Counted from the stretch's first letter, positions 20,911-33,400 are shown. The stretch is DNA of 64,000 nt from Crambe crambe (GCA_963924555.1 OZ004593.1:1674001-1738000); one strand, 5' to 3'. Notes: generated by a model not told the origin, from the letters alone. Made by a program: numbers and translations.

Positions 20911-23900
20911 CTGAGATCTCTGTTTTAATAAATACAATGCTATACTCTCTGCTTCATCATTTCCAATACCTCTACTCCTAAGGCTGAGTGTGTCAATAAT
21001 GGTATTATGTTTGCCCTGCAATATGACATCAGCACCATGTTCTGTGATATCATTGAAAGATAAATTAAGGAGCTTGAATGACTTGTTATCCTTCATGGCA
21101 TTAAATATAGCTAAAGCTCCTTCATCACCAATGCGATTACAGCTCAAGTCAAGGGTGTTGAGACCAATACAAGTTTTAATGCTACTGGCAAGAGTCATTG
21201 CTCCTTCATCACTTATCAGGTTGAGAGAAAGTTCCAGTGTTTCAATAGTGCTACATATTTTTATACCATTGGCAAGAAGTCTAGCTCCTTCATCACAGAT
21301 ATTGCAGTTTATGAGACTAAATCTGCTGAAAGCTGAACTGCTTCGTATGTCATTTGAGAGGACTTTCACTTCTACCAATTGAAGTTTATGAAAGCTCATA
21401 TTTACATCAGATGACTCACTAATGCAGTAGAAATAGAATGGCAGAGAAAGTTTGGAAGATAGATCCTTCTTGGTATTATCAGAAAAACAAACATTAACAA
21501 AATTCTTGCAATCGGACATGAAAGAATATATCAGATACTGGGGAAGATCACCAGATGAATAAAGTGGGTTCCTGTCTGAAGCATCAATTTTAAGTACTTT
21601 AAGGTTAGAATGGTTCAAGCCATCAGTTAGAGCATTCACTGCATCTCTATCAAGCTGTGTACTAGTAATGTCCAAGATTTCCAATGATGGCAATGCATGC
21701 ATTAGTTTGTTAACTGATGCTAACTGTTGAGTGACACAGTTATGACCATGAAAACATAGAGTAGTCAGTAATGAAATTTTCTCCTTAGCCTTTTTCACTA
21801 GTATACTTATCCCCTCCTCTACTAATGTGCATCCATCAAATATGAGTGTATCGATAGTACCTTGTGTTGCATTGGAAACAACAAAAGCAATGGTATTGAA
21901 ATCTGAAGGAGTTAAAAAGGTATCTTTGAAAGAGAGACCACCATCCTCTACTATACTATTGCAGGTGCAGGGTTGCTGAGATTCAAGAGAACATTGCACT
22001 TTGTATAAAGTACCATACTGTGCTCTATCAAGTAAAGTTTCAAATTTGTTGTTTTCATCAAACCTGACCAACCCACAATAGAACTTCCAAACTGCTTGCA
22101 TCTGTTTGGCACTCCCATATTCATCAATGAGTCTAGCTTGCTCTTCCTCTTCCAGGTGAGAGATATGGTATGCTGCAAGAAATTCTTGAAAGGTAAGGTG
22201 AAGAAATGTATACAATTCTTCCATACCATATCTCAAAGCTGCTCTATCAACAGTAATCAAGCCAAGACAATCTTTATCTTTATGGATATCAAAAAAATTG
22301 TCTACATCATCATGTAACATGACTTGCTTTGAAGATACTGTCATTTCAAAAGCAAGCTTGCAAATCTTCAAATAGGACTCCCTCTCAGAAGGTGGTAAGG
22401 ACTCGATTGATTTTATATAAATAATTTTTTTATCATTACGTAATGTGCGTATAAAGAAGGATATGGTGAAATCATTATATATACCAGTTTCTGTTTCAGG
22501 AAGGGTCTCACTAACCTGACAAAGAAAGCACACCATTGCAGTATGGATAGGCAAATAGCACATATTGTGCACATTAGGGTGGTGATCAAGGTATTTGTGA
22601 AGTTCTGAACGTTTGCATTCAGATGAAAAGCTATATTCTTTTATATACTCACATATCTGTTCTTTCAGAAACCCAAGGACTTCTATTTGTCTAGTTGCTG
22701 AGGATCTAAAATCAGCTACAGCAGCAGGACGTGAAGCTACTATGACCATAGATCTAGGAAGCTCCCTTTTAGTGATAAGCTTATGGATGTATGTATCATC
22801 CCTCTCAGGTAGGTACTCATCTAGACCATCAAGTATGAAGCAAAGACCTAAACCACTATGTTTGTTTGCATATTTCACAATATCAAGTGTTGAATCAGCA
22901 TCATTGTAATAGCATTTGAGTATATCCTGCAATTCAATTTCTGGATTGCTGTGAAATCCTCGGAGATGGACTAGAAATAAGAGTCTGATATTTCCAAACT
23001 CTAGTTCACTTCTGGCCCAGTCTTGGCTGACTTTGTGGACTAGGGTTGTCTTCCCACTACCAGGACGACCTTCGATCAGCAGACGTACCCCACTACCAAT
23101 ATTACCAAATGCTTTTTTATACTGGATGCTTTCTTTATCTTTAAAGACATCATCTGCATCTCCTCGGATGGTGCAGCGAGCGTATTCTCCAGCATTATCG
23201 ATGCCCTGCTGTTTGATTAGAGCCACGTTTATATAAGCATTAATGCTTTTTGGAGGCCAAGTATCTTCTGGTACTTCAGGCTGTGCAGTATAAATATCAG
23301 TAAGTCTTTCCCTGTGTTTATCTAATGGAGTTTCTATCGTCAACAGTATAGGCTCAGATTCTATACGACAATTACCATCATTGATAATACAGATGTAAGA
23401 TCCATCCACAGTCAGATCATCAATAGAAATGTGGATAATACATTCTCTAGAACCATTACATTTATGATGTTTTTTATTATCATCTAGTTCTTCCCCATTC
23501 TTGTACCACTGGTATTTTAAAGAAGCCTCAGAAGGACCGATAGCTTTCACTCCAAGCAGTACACTATTTTCACTTTCTTGGATTTTGGTCGCGTGAGATT
23601 GGTCAAGAATTCTCAGACTTAATTCACCTTGAGTAGGAAGAACTGACTGGACAGATCTTGTGGCACCCACTGATGGTAGAATGCCCTTTTTTATGAGATT
23701 TTCCTCAAGATTATTTGCAAATGCACCTAGTCCTACAGTTTCACTGCGTAGCGCATTTTCTAACGTTTCCAATGTTGGGGGCTTGGTACAATCATATTTT
23801 TGTGCCACCCATACATGGAGTACTTCATTCAAACACCCAATTAATTTATGTATATGAATCAAGGTTGTTATGCTGTCTATCTCATTTTTAGGCAACCCTA

Positions 23901-24504
23901 GAGAGATAGCAAGTGTATTCCAAATGCTAGAGTGTGCTGCCAATACCTCAGTTAAAGCTGAAACATGTTTATCTTTAAAGCAGAAATCAGGAGTAAAATT
24001 GTCCAATTCTTCCCCAATACTGATACTTGGTGAAGATACACCACCCAAACCTTTTAAGAATTCATAATATGGTTTAAATGAAGCCAGTATGCTTTTAACT
24101 TCGCTAATTCTTTGCAACAGTTGCAGCCAAAGTTCAAAAAGGTCATAACCTTTCACTATCTCTTTGTACACATGCAACATTAAGTACCTACATTTCAGTG
24201 AATGTGGTACACTATGGTGTACAGAGCGCAAATTCTCCTTTACAATTGGAGGGATTAGCTTGTCACTGCTTGTATGCTCGATTAAATCCTGGAAGCCTGT
24301 AGTTTGAAGACAAACTAGAATCTCTTCTTCAAAATGTTTGAGGGAGTAAGTAGCATTTTCCAGTAGCCCACTGGGTTCTACAAGTTTGGCCTTTCTTTTA
24401 GTCCTAACTATAGCTGATGCTTCGAGGCAAAGTACCAAATCATCTTTACACTTCAAAGCCTTTGTTACTTCATCTTTTACAGAAAATGTTTCTTCAGCAG
24501 ACAT
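19168..24504 (-). CDS. NLR receptor 1: Death-like / Ig-like / NACHT / LRR, 1778 aa
   Basis: Single long exon. An upstream in-frame Met at 24570 exists, but an AG acceptor at about 24562 and alignment with NLR 2 favour the start at 24504 (MSAEETFSVKDE; NLR 2 starts MTDGETFSVQDE). Order: N-terminal helical region (about 1-170); Death-type fold (about 178-275; W..LA..LGL, CLNEVLHVW); Ig-like domain (about 305-390; YQWYKNG, then DGSYICIIN giving the Tyr-x-Cys strand); NACHT with Walker A GRPGSGKTT (about 480) and Walker B CFILDGLDEYL (about 556); winged-helix region (YTFLHLTFQEFLAAYHIS); LRRs from about residue 1060. NLRs are cytosolic danger sensors that oligomerise through NACHT. Death-NACHT-LRR is established for sponges; an internal Ig-like domain is unusual. 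Compared with NLR 2, about 80 N-terminal residues are deleted. The ORF ends by frameshift inside an LRR. Ligand unknown. Confidence 0.88.
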   Translation of the reverse strand: MSAEETFSVKDEVTKALKCKDDLVLCLEASAIVRTKRKAKLVEPSGLLENATYSLKHFEEEILVCLQTTGFQDLIEHTSSDKLIPPIVKENLRSVHHSVPHSLKCRYLMLHVYKEIVKGYDLFELWLQLLQRISEVKSILASFKPYYEFLKGLGGVSSPSISIGEELDNFTPDFCFKDKHVSALTEVLAAHSSIWNTLAISLGLPKNEIDSITTLIHIHKLIGCLNEVLHVWVAQKYDCTKPPTLETLENALRSETVGLGAFANNLEENLIKKGILPSVGATRSVQSVLPTQGELSLRILDQSHATKIQESENSVLLGVKAIGPSEASLKYQWYKNGEELDDNKKHHKCNGSRECIIHISIDDLTVDGSYICIINDGNCRIESEPILLTIETPLDKHRERLTDIYTAQPEVPEDTWPPKSINAYINVALIKQQGIDNAGEYARCTIRGDADDVFKDKESIQYKKAFGNIGSGVRLLIEGRPGSGKTTLVHKVSQDWARSELEFGNIRLLFLVHLRGFHSNPEIELQDILKCYYNDADSTLDIVKYANKHSGLGLCFILDGLDEYLPERDDTYIHKLITKRELPRSMVIVASRPAAVADFRSSATRQIEVLGFLKEQICEYIKEYSFSSECKRSELHKYLDHHPNVHNMCYLPIHTAMVCFLCQVSETLPETETGIYNDFTISFFIRTLRNDKKIIYIKSIESLPPSERESYLKICKLAFEMTVSSKQVMLHDDVDNFFDIHKDKDCLGLITVDRAALRYGMEELYTFLHLTFQEFLAAYHISHLEEEEQARLIDEYGSAKQMQAVWKFYCGLVRFDENNKFETLLDRAQYGTLYKVQCSLESQQPCTCNSIVEDGGLSFKDTFLTPSDFNTIAFVVSNATQGTIDTLIFDGCTLVEEGISILVKKAKEKISLLTTLCFHGHNCVTQQLASVNKLMHALPSLEILDITSTQLDRDAVNALTDGLNHSNLKVLKIDASDRNPLYSSGDLPQYLIYSFMSDCKNFVNVCFSDNTKKDLSSKLSLPFYFYCISESSDVNMSFHKLQLVEVKVLSNDIRSSSAFSRFSLINCNICDEGARLLANGIKICSTIETLELSLNLISDEGAMTLASSIKTCIGLNTLDLSCNRIGDEGALAIFNAMKDNKSFKLLNLSFNDITEHGADVILQGKHNTIIDTLSLRSRGIGNDEAESIALYLLKQRSQRALLHTLDISSNHIGDNGIKVLANVFKDCSKLHTLNIHSNHIGEDGAKYLADGIKHCSMLHTLDIGSNSICYNGIKDLANVFKDCSKLHTLNIHSNHIGEDGAKYLADGIKHCSMLHTLDIGSNRIGDNGMKDLANVFKDCSKLHTLDINSNHIGADGAKYLAAGIKHCSMLHTLDIHSNHIGADGAKYLADGIKHCSMLHTLDIGSNHIGDNGIKDLANVFKDCSKLHTLDIHSNHIGADGAKYLADSIKHCSMLHTFDIGFNYIDADGAKYLADGIKHCSMLHTLDIGSNSIGDNGIKDLANVFKDCSKLCTLDIHSNHIGAYGAKYLADGIKHCSMLHTFDIGFNHIDADGAKYLADGIKHCSMLHTLDIHFNHIGADGAKYLAAGIKHCSMLHTLDIHSNHIGADGAKYLADGAKYLADGIKHCSMLHTFDIRSNHIDADGAKYLADGIKHCSMLHTLNIGSNDIGENGIKDLAIVFKDCSKLHTLDIHSNHIGADGAKYLADGIKHCSMLHTFDIRFNHIGADGAKYLADGIKHCSMLHTLDIHFNHIGADGVKYLSKHCSMLHTFNIGSNDSYW

Positions 24505-25194
24505 ATTTGATACAGCTCTGTTCTTTATAGGTGACTTTTCAACAGTAGCAGATAGGAGAGTCTGAATCAAGAAAGGAGGATACAGTGATCAGACATTATT
24601 TGTAAACATAGCTAGTTAGTTCAGCCAGTGTTATCTTAATTTGAAACCTCCCCATCATGATGGGAGGACCAGGTCTTTTGCATTGGCTGAGCCATTCTAC
24701 TAAATCTATCACCATCAAAGATATGAGGAATTGAGGAATTTAATAGTTAAGTGCTGATAAATGATAGGAAGCTATCTCTTGTCTGTGATATAATTATTAC
24801 CGTGTGCTTTTGCTGACTAAGCTGGTATTATAGTTTGACCAGGCCTTTTCTGATATTGCTCACTTAGTTCCAGTGGCTATTTTGGCTTTTCAACACCTCA
24901 AGTAGCTATCATTAGTAATAATGCTTTGGTCTCAAAGTTATATTATGGGCGAATTTCGCAACCCCACCCATGCACCATTGCTAGGGTACTATAGCTCCAG
25001 AGCTGCTTGGAGTAGCTAGTGAAACAAACACCTAGCTATAGAGCACACAGCAAAAACAAAGGAAAAAGGAATCTTAGCAACTGTTCAACTTTCATGGCTG
25101 ATTTCAGCCTTGTATCCAGGCGCCAGGCCCACTTCTTTTGTGGGGTGGAGGAAAAGTGAAAAGTGCCAGCATGCACATGTGCTTAGTTAACTAC
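24505..25194. promoter_or_regulatory. 5' flank of NLR 1
   Basis: Immediately upstream (minus-strand sense) an AG acceptor followed by ACTCTCCTATCTGC matches ATTCTCCTCTCTGC in the same place above NLR 2, suggesting a conserved spliced 5' UTR. No TATA box or first exon could be fixed. Confidence 0.35.
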
Positions 25195-27295
25195 ACAAAA
25201 TTGTGTGCATGCATACATGCATGGGATGGAAAATGAGTATTTAAAAAAAACGAATGTATTAGTAAAATAGCTGTGCATTAATTCTAGGTATCTATATAAC
25301 TAGCTCCAGCTCTGGCCGACCCACCGGCTCCATCAGTGAAAACTAATGGAGGATGGTCGAACAAATGGCAAGACACTTGATAGCAAAGACTCTTCCAAAT
25401 TGTGTTGGTATAGCCATACGAATACATCATTTCCTTCAAAAACAGCTTGCACGGAAACACTTCTTAAGAGTGAGGCTAGCACTGGAAGAGCAAACACAAC
25501 TGAATCTTCAAATTGTCTCTTGCTGTGCTGCTCAAAATAATGTAATGTTTGTATTACGCTTTGTGTAAGAGATGTGCATGAAAATATTATAGCAAATTCC
25601 CTTAATTCAAGGGCTGGAGCACATGCGCATGCAATTTAGCTATATACCAGGCCCTTTCACTTTTCCTCTGCTCCACAAAAAAGCAGGCCTCCATGGGTAT
25701 GAGGCTAGGTTGTTTTTTGCTCACTTCTCCCTAAAACATCAGGTACCACAGCACGTGTTTGAGAAATCCGGACCAGGTACAAAACATTATCAATTTTTGA
25801 TGATGTTACCTGTGAGAAGTCACATGCAATGAATGGCCCAGTCTGATATCTGGTTAATATACGAAGGGGTTTAGAATTAGTCGGGTGTATATTCCATGCT
25901 GTAATTCTTCAATTTTTTTTATACATTATGCTCCTTTTAAAAAAACAACAAAAAACATGGGTTGCTGTGAAGCATCTTTTTCCTACTTAGCAATGAAGGA
26001 GTAGGAGACTTCAGTATGTCCAATAATGAATGGATCTGGTTCTGATCCTTCAAATCTGGTACTATAACTAGAGCTAGTCAATCAAATTAGCTAGTACCAT
26101 GTATTTGATCAGGTGACCTTATGTGACCATGAATTCATATACTACAGAGTAGGATAAGAATCAGACTCTTAAAGTGATCTAGAGATGATGCTAGCACTAA
26201 ATTGTTGAGCAGCTGGATGCTAAGTCTTAGACACAAGAAGCTTTGCTATCTTTTCTTGCAGAGACTCGATATCATTGGCCTAAAATTCCTTGGTCTGAGG
26301 TTCTGTTTTGCTCACAGAGATGAGGGAAGTTGTTCTGAGATGCAGCGTCTTCTGGTTATCCCACAGCTTGAGTTGTTGAAATGGGGAGCGATACTAGAGC
26401 CTAGCCTTGATTTTATGGCAGCTACACTTATAGCTTCCTTGGTGGATCTGGTCACATGATCAGATAAACTTGTGTGTCCATACACGCCTTGTACAATTCA
26501 TGTGCTAGGCATTGCTATTGCAAGTATACACACATGAAAAAACAATTCATCATTAACACCTCATGAATTCTATTAAAATTCCTTCTAGAAATTGGAACGA
26601 TATTGTGCCACACCCCTATTCCTAGGCCTATAACCCTATTATAATATGCACTGCATAAACGCTGCTGGCTTGTTTGGGAAACATCCACTTCACACTGCAC
26701 TATCAGGTAACAACCTTATACATCCATGCAATAAACACAGCATAGTCAGCCCCACCCACATTGTACAAGCTCAGTAGCAGCCCCACCCACATTATTGTAG
26801 CCTATCTAGCTAAATTAAGCTCTTGGTGATCAGACCTTTTAAATAACTCAGCTATCTAAAGTCTTGCTACCTTTTCTTCTTTCCCTTTTAAAAAGTCTCT
26901 TCAAGCCACAGTATATATAGTAGCTAGCTGTCCAAATGATAGTGGTCATGTGATCACTGGAGGTCATGTGATCACTGGTGGTCATGTGATCATGATGATG
27001 TCATAGCAATGATTATTCATAAGTATACTAAAAAGTATAGTTATGCTTTTTAACATTCTACAGAAAATATAATTAAGCAGAAGTTATTACTTCTCGAAAG
27101 AACCCCACCATAACGATGGTCAGCCAACAAGTTGTGTTATGAAACTTACTCCATAGCTAACTAGTAATATCTTATTGATAAATTTAATAGCAAAGGTGTT
27201 ACATAATCACACATAGCTAGTGCTAAGAAAAACATCTAGAATCTCATGACAATAATTATTATTAACATCTAATAGCTAGCTAATTTGACACCAAA
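25195..27295. repeat. ~2 kb duplicated non-coding block, copy 1
   Basis: Similar along its length to 27915-29862. Landmarks: AATTGTGTGCATGCAT, CCTTTTCCTCTGCTCCAC-like string, AAGCAGGCCTCCATGGGTA, CTGAGATGCAGC, CCTAGCCTTGATTTTATGGC, CAGCATAGTCAGCCCCACCC and the dispersed TCATGTGA repeat. Short frames such as 26202-26459 occur in both copies but with different frame and stops, so they do not look protein-coding. Confidence 0.75.
26773..27022. repeat. dispersed repeat copy 2 with triple TCATGTGA boxes
   Basis: Second copy of the element described at 4202-4452, inside duplicated block copy 1 and upstream of NLR 1. The boxes lie at about 26946-26996. Confidence 0.65.
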
Positions 27296-27914
27296 GCAAT
27301 AGGTTAGTAGCTGTTGCTCTGTTATGCTTTGTCCTATCGGCACGTTCTGTGAAAGATCAGAACATCCATGGCAGTCAAGATAAACTGCATTTTCTAGTCT
27401 GGATATCTGCAGTACAAGCAATTCCTCTAGCTATGACAAACTAGAGCTCATAAGTTCAAAACTGTAATAACTACACAACCTCGTTCAGCTCGATACACGT
27501 AATTAATACTTTAGCATGTGCAATCTATTTCTGGCAGGATCAAATAGCTGATAGCCTTGGATGTGAAGCTGGCAAGAAAAACATGTATTTAAGCCACCAA
27601 GAGAGTGTTCTTTAGAAGTATGAAATATGCTAGAATAAGACCGTATTTTAGTAGTTATTTACAAGTTTCATATATTTAACTATATATATCCTAACCGATT
27701 GCTTAACCCCTTGCTGCACATGCATAGAGGGACAATCATTCAACCTATTCTGAAAAGAACCATACAATTGAAGGATTGTGCAGTCCTGGTCTCTTTGTAA
27801 GAGTGGATGACGTCAATGTGGCTGCTATACTTATCACATCATCAAATGTGATGTGGTCAAATGGAGCTCAGCAGTCATGGAAAGTGAAAATTGCGCTAAC
27901 CACGAGGTATAGCT
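27296..27914. other. non-coding spacer between duplicated blocks
   Basis: Nothing recognisable as a gene, RNA or mobile element was seen. Confidence 0.4.
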
Positions 27915-29862
27915 TGAAATTGTGTGCATGCATGCATGGGTGAATGAGTATATATAGTAAGTAAAATAGCACGTGCGTTGTAGCTATAGCTACTGACCCA
28001 CCAGCTCCATCAGTGAAGACAAGAAAAAACAGCACTATAAGTTTACTCCTCTAAGAGGAAATGCAATGGAATCTTCAAATGGTCTCTTGCTGCTCAAAAT
28101 AACATAATGTTTATTACGCTTTATGTATACAGACGTGCATGAAAATAGCTATACCAAGTTCCCTTAATTCAAGGGGTGGAGCGCAAACCCTTTCACTCTT
28201 CCTCTGCTCCACAAAAAAAGCAGGCCTCCATGGGTACAAGGCTAGGCTGATTTTTGTTCACTTCTCCCTAAAACATAACATTGTACTGTAACTTTTACTT
28301 TTCTATTTACAGGTACCACAGCACATGTTTTGAGAAATCTGGACCAAAGCTAAACATTGATGATGTTACCTGTGAGAAGTCACATGCAAAGAATGGACCC
28401 AGTCTGACATCTGGTTTGATATACGAAGTAGTCAGGTACTATAACTAGAGCTTGTTAAAATTAGTCAATCAAATTAGCTAGTAAATGATCATGTGATCTC
28501 ATGTGACCATGAATTATTACAAGTGTTGGGAGTGATCCAGAGATGGAGATGCTCAGTGCTAAATTGTTGAACAGCTGGATGTCATATCTTAGACACAAGA
28601 TGCTTGCTAGCTTTGCAGAGGCTTGCTTTTGATACCATTGGCCTTCAGTGTCTTTGGTCTCAGGTGCTATTTTGCTGACAGAGATGAGAGAAGTTGTTCT
28701 GAGATGCAGCATCTTCTAGTCATCCTACAGCTTGAGTTGTTGAAATGGGGAGTACGTCTGGAGCCTAGCCTTGATTTTATGGCAGCCTACACTAACAGCT
28801 TCCTTTCAATAATGGTAAATCTGGCCCTTTACCACCTTCCTTTTAGGAAAGTAAAGGGTCAGCTACACCAGACACTAAGATCTGATCAGATAAACTTGTG
28901 TGTTCATACACACCTTGTACAAATTATGTGCAGGGCATTGCTATTGCAAGTATACACCTTTAAAAAACAATTCCTCCATGAGGTCATCATTAACACCCCA
29001 TGAATTCTCAAATTTGAACAACATTGTGCCACACCCCTATTCCTAGGCCAATAACCACTACATAAACACTGCTGGCTTGTTTGGACATCACTGCACTATT
29101 ATGTAGCAACCTTGTACATCCATGTAAGCGTAATAAAGTTAACACAGCATAGTCAGCCCCACCCACATTGTACTAGCTTAGTAGCAGCCCCACCCACACT
29201 ATTGGCTAGCTAACTAAAGCTCTTTACTCTTGGTGATCAGACCTTTTAAATAATTCAGTCTCAAGTCTTGTTACCTTTTTTAGATGTCTTCTTTTCCTTT
29301 TAAAAAGTCTCTTCAAACCACAGTATAATAGCTAGCAATTCAAATGATAGTGGTCATGTGATCACTGGAGATCATGAGATCACTGGTATAGTCATGTGAT
29401 CATGATGATGTCATAACAATGATTATTCATTATACTAAAGAGTGTAGCTGTGCATTACACAGCATTTTTAAACAGTCTACAGAAAATCTGTTGCATCTCA
29501 GCATATAGCTAGGACTTCATGGTAATACTTTACATGATTGGCAAGCCAATTAATACACCAAGTGCCTATAGTTGCATAACAGCTTCTTGTGAAAGCAGAA
29601 TGGTTCTCAGCTTGCCATCTTGTGGATAATGCAGTAAACAATGAAAGAAGAAATAAAGCAGAGCCCCACCATACGTAACTGTGTAAGTGTGATGGTCAGC
29701 CAACAATTTGTGTTATGAAGCAAGGATCATCCTTACTCTCCATAACACAGCTACAATGATTCACTTGATAATTTAACAGCAAAGGTAGTACATAATCACA
29801 CATTGTGCTAAGAAAAATATCTAGAATCTTTTGAAAACATCTAGCTAATTTGACGGCAATTG
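27915..29862. repeat. ~2 kb duplicated non-coding block, copy 2
   Basis: Partner of 25195-27295, in the same orientation, about 2.6 kb away. It is slightly shorter through indels. Confidence 0.75.
29169..29430. repeat. dispersed repeat copy 3 with TCATGTGA boxes
   Basis: Third copy, inside duplicated block copy 2. One box has mutated to TCATGAGA, leaving two intact. Confidence 0.65.
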
Positions 29863-30435
29863 TGAAATGAAGTCATTCACTATCCTCCTCTTCCTCCTAC
29901 ATATCTTCACATGACATAACTCTACATGCAGCTAATAATAAATAAATATTTAAAACAAGAGAGAAAAATTTTTCAAGGAAGGGGAGAATGGGGAGAAATA
30001 CCATAAAGTACGGAAAAGAAAGAGCTAACAATGCACTCTCGTTTGCATCAGGATTATGTACTGATCCCAGGTTACGGGACGAGGACCCCAGAGTGCGTGG
30101 TAACCCAAAAATATGAATAGCACAACTAATAGCTCATTGATCTAATCTGTTGTGCCTTGCTTTTTTGTTAGCTCTTGTTCAGGTAGCAGAACCATGCAGC
30201 CATGATCACAATAGATTGACAATGACTAACTGTAGTTAGGCTGTAAGTGTTTTTGTCTTGATTTCAATTCTTGATTGGGTAGCTAATTACAGCCAGCCAT
30301 CACTTGCATGCAGTACAAACAGAAAGAGCTTAAAATGCTGGTTTGTGCTATAACACTGATTTGCTTTTTTGTCTCTCTTGGAGTTTCTTGTTGTATCACT
30401 TCATGAATAAACAATGTTGCATTCAAATCATCCAA
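29863..30435. other. 3' flank of NLR 2
   Basis: Contains the short palindromic repeat starting GGTTACGGGACGAGGACCCC at about 30070, shared with about 17580. No gene was recognised. Confidence 0.45.
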
Positions 30436-33400
30436 CTATACTATTAAGGCTGTTGTGGTGTGCTTACAAGCATCAGAAAGAGCCTTTTCACTGTGAGAGC
30501 CGATATTATTGCAACTGATATCCAATGTATGCAAGTTACCGCAGTGCTTGAGATTAGCAGCAATGACCTTTGCACCATCCGCACCAATGGTGTTATGACT
30601 GAGGTTAAGTGTGTGCAGGTTACTGCAACGTTTGAGAGCTTTAGCCAGGACCTCTGCAGCATGCACATCAATTCTGTTATGGCTGATATCAAGTGTATGC
30701 AGGCTACTGCATTGTTTAAGAATTCTTTCGCTGTACACACCAAGGCTGTTGTAACTGACATCGAGTGTGTGAAGGCAACGGCAATGCATCAGGGCTCCAA
30801 CAAGAGCTTTCATACCACTGTCACCAATACTATTGGAACCGATATTAAGTATTTGCAAGTCACCAAAGTCTTTCAGTACATCAGCTAGAGCCTTTGCACC
30901 ATTGAAACCAATGCTGTTACATCCAATATCGAGTTTGCGTAACTCACTGCAGTTCTGGAGAGTTTTGGCTAAACATCTTGCACCATTTTCACCTAAACCA
31001 TTACAGCTGATATCAAGTGTATGCAGGCTACTATAGTTCTTGAGAGTATCAGCTATAGCCTTTGTACCACTCACACCAATATTATTGGAGCCAATACTCA
31101 GTGTTTGCAGGTGGCAGTGCTTTAGACCATCGGCAATAAATGTGGCACCATCTTCTCCTACATTGTTGTAACTGATATCGAGATTATGTAGGTTACTACA
31201 ATGTTCAAGTGCACCAGCGAGTGATTTAGCACCAGTGCTACCTATGCAATTCTCACTGAGATCAAGTGTCTGTAAATCAGTAGAAAGAGCCTTGTAATCA
31301 TGAATGTCCAAGTCCACAGAAAAGGCCCCAGACCAAGGATGTATATCTTTAAACTCATCCCCAAACCGAGAACATAACTCATTCCGACGTTTAGAGTAGT
31401 TTAAGATATGAGAAGCTACCATGGTTGCTTCGTTGCACCCTAGACCTCTTTTCTTGATAGCGAGTGTGTTGATGAGAGCATCAGGCTTTATCTCAAATAC
31501 ATTATAAGCACTCTGTACTGTGATGTCATTATTCCAAAGTAAGAGCTTAAAATTTTTGAAACCCTTCACAGCATTAGCTATCGCTACTGCTCCTTTATCA
31601 CCAATGTGATTACAGCTAAAGTCCAGTGTGTGGAGACCAATACAAGTTTTAACACTGTCAGCAAGAACCACTGCACCTTCATCACTTATCAAGTTAAGAG
31701 AAAGTTCCAGTGCTTCAATAGTGCTACATCTTTTAATACCATTAGCAAGAAGTCTAGCTCCTTCATCACAGATATTGCAGTTTATGAGACTAAATCTGCT
31801 GAAAGCTGAACTGCTTCGTATGTCATTTGAGAGGACTTTCACTTCTATCAGTTGAAGCTTACAAAAGCTCATATTTACATCAGATGATTCACTAATGCAG
31901 TGAAGATAGAACGGCAGGGAAAGCTTGGAAGATAGATCCTTCTTGGTATCATCAGAAAAACAAGCATTAACTAAATTCTTGCAATGGGACATGAAAGAAT
32001 TTAGCAAATACTGGGCTAGATCACCAGATGAATAAAGTGGGTTCCTGTCTGAAGCATCAATTTTAAGTATTTTAAGGTTAGAATGGTTCAAACCATCAGT
32101 TAGAGCGCTCACTGCATCTCTATCAAGCTGTGTATTAGTAATGTCCAAGATTTCCAATGAAGGCAATGCATGAATTAGTTTGTTAACTGATGCTAACTGT
32201 TGAGTGACACAGTTATGACCATGAAAACATAGAGTAGTCAGTAATGGAATTTTCTCCCTAGCTTTTTTCACTAGTATACTTATCCCCTCCTCTACTAATG
32301 TGCATCCATCAAATACGAGTGTATCGATAGTACCTTGTGCTGCATTGGAAACAACAAAAGCAATGGCATTGAAATCTGAAGGAGTTAAAAAGCTATCCTT
32401 GAAAAAGAGACCACCATCCTCTACTATACTATTGCAGGTGCAGGGTTGCTGAGATTCAAGAGAACATTGCACTTTGTATAAAGTACCATACTGTGCTCTA
32501 TGAAGTAAAGTTTCAAATTTGTTGTTTTCATCAAACCTGACCAACCCACAATAGAACTTCCAAACTGCTTGCATCTGTTTGGCGCTCCCATATTCATGAA
32601 TGATTCTAGTTTGCTCTTCCTCTTCCAGGTGAGAGATATGGTATGCTGCAAGAAATTCTTGAAAGGTAAGGTGAAGAAATGTATATAATTCTTGCATACC
32701 ATATCTCAAAGCTGCTCTATCAACAGTAATCAAGCCAAGACAATCTTTATCTTTATGGATATCAAAAAAATTGTCTACATCATCATGTAACATGACTTGC
32801 TTTGAAGATACAGTCATTTCAAAAGCAAGCTTGCAAATCTTCAAATATGACTCCCTCTCAGAAGGTGGCAAAGACTCAATAGATTTTATATAAATATTCT
32901 TTTTATCATTGCGTAACGTGCGTATAAAGAAAGATATGGTGAAATCTTTATATATACCAGTTTCTGTTTCAGGAAGTGTCCTATCAACCTGACAAAGAAA
33001 GCACACCATTGCAGTGTGGATAGGCAAATAGCACATATTATGCACATTAGGGTGGTGATCAAGGTATTTGTGAAGCTCTGAACGTTTGCATTCAGATGAA
33101 AAGCTATATTCTTTTATATACTCACATATCTGTTGTTTCAAAAACCCAAGGACTTCTATTTGTCTAGTTGCTGTGGACCTAAAATCAGCTACAGCAGCAG
33201 GACGTGAAGCTACTATGACCATAGATCTAGGAAGCTCCCGTTTAGTAATAAGCTTATGGATATATGTATTGTTAGTCTTAGGCAGGTACTCATCTAGACC
33301 ATCAAGTATGAAGCAAAGACCTAAACCACTATGTTTGTTTGCATATTTCACAATATCAAGTGTTGAATCAGTGTCGTTATCATAATAGCATTTGAGTATA

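Noticed and set aside
24505..24570. Upstream Met as the NLR 1 start
   Set aside because: An AG acceptor lies within it and NLR 2 aligns from the internal Met (24504); the extra 22 residues are probably 5' UTR.
26202..29003. Similar short ORFs at 26202-26459 and 28623-29003
   Set aside because: They lie in the duplicated non-coding block, begin and end differently, and show indels that break the frame between copies.
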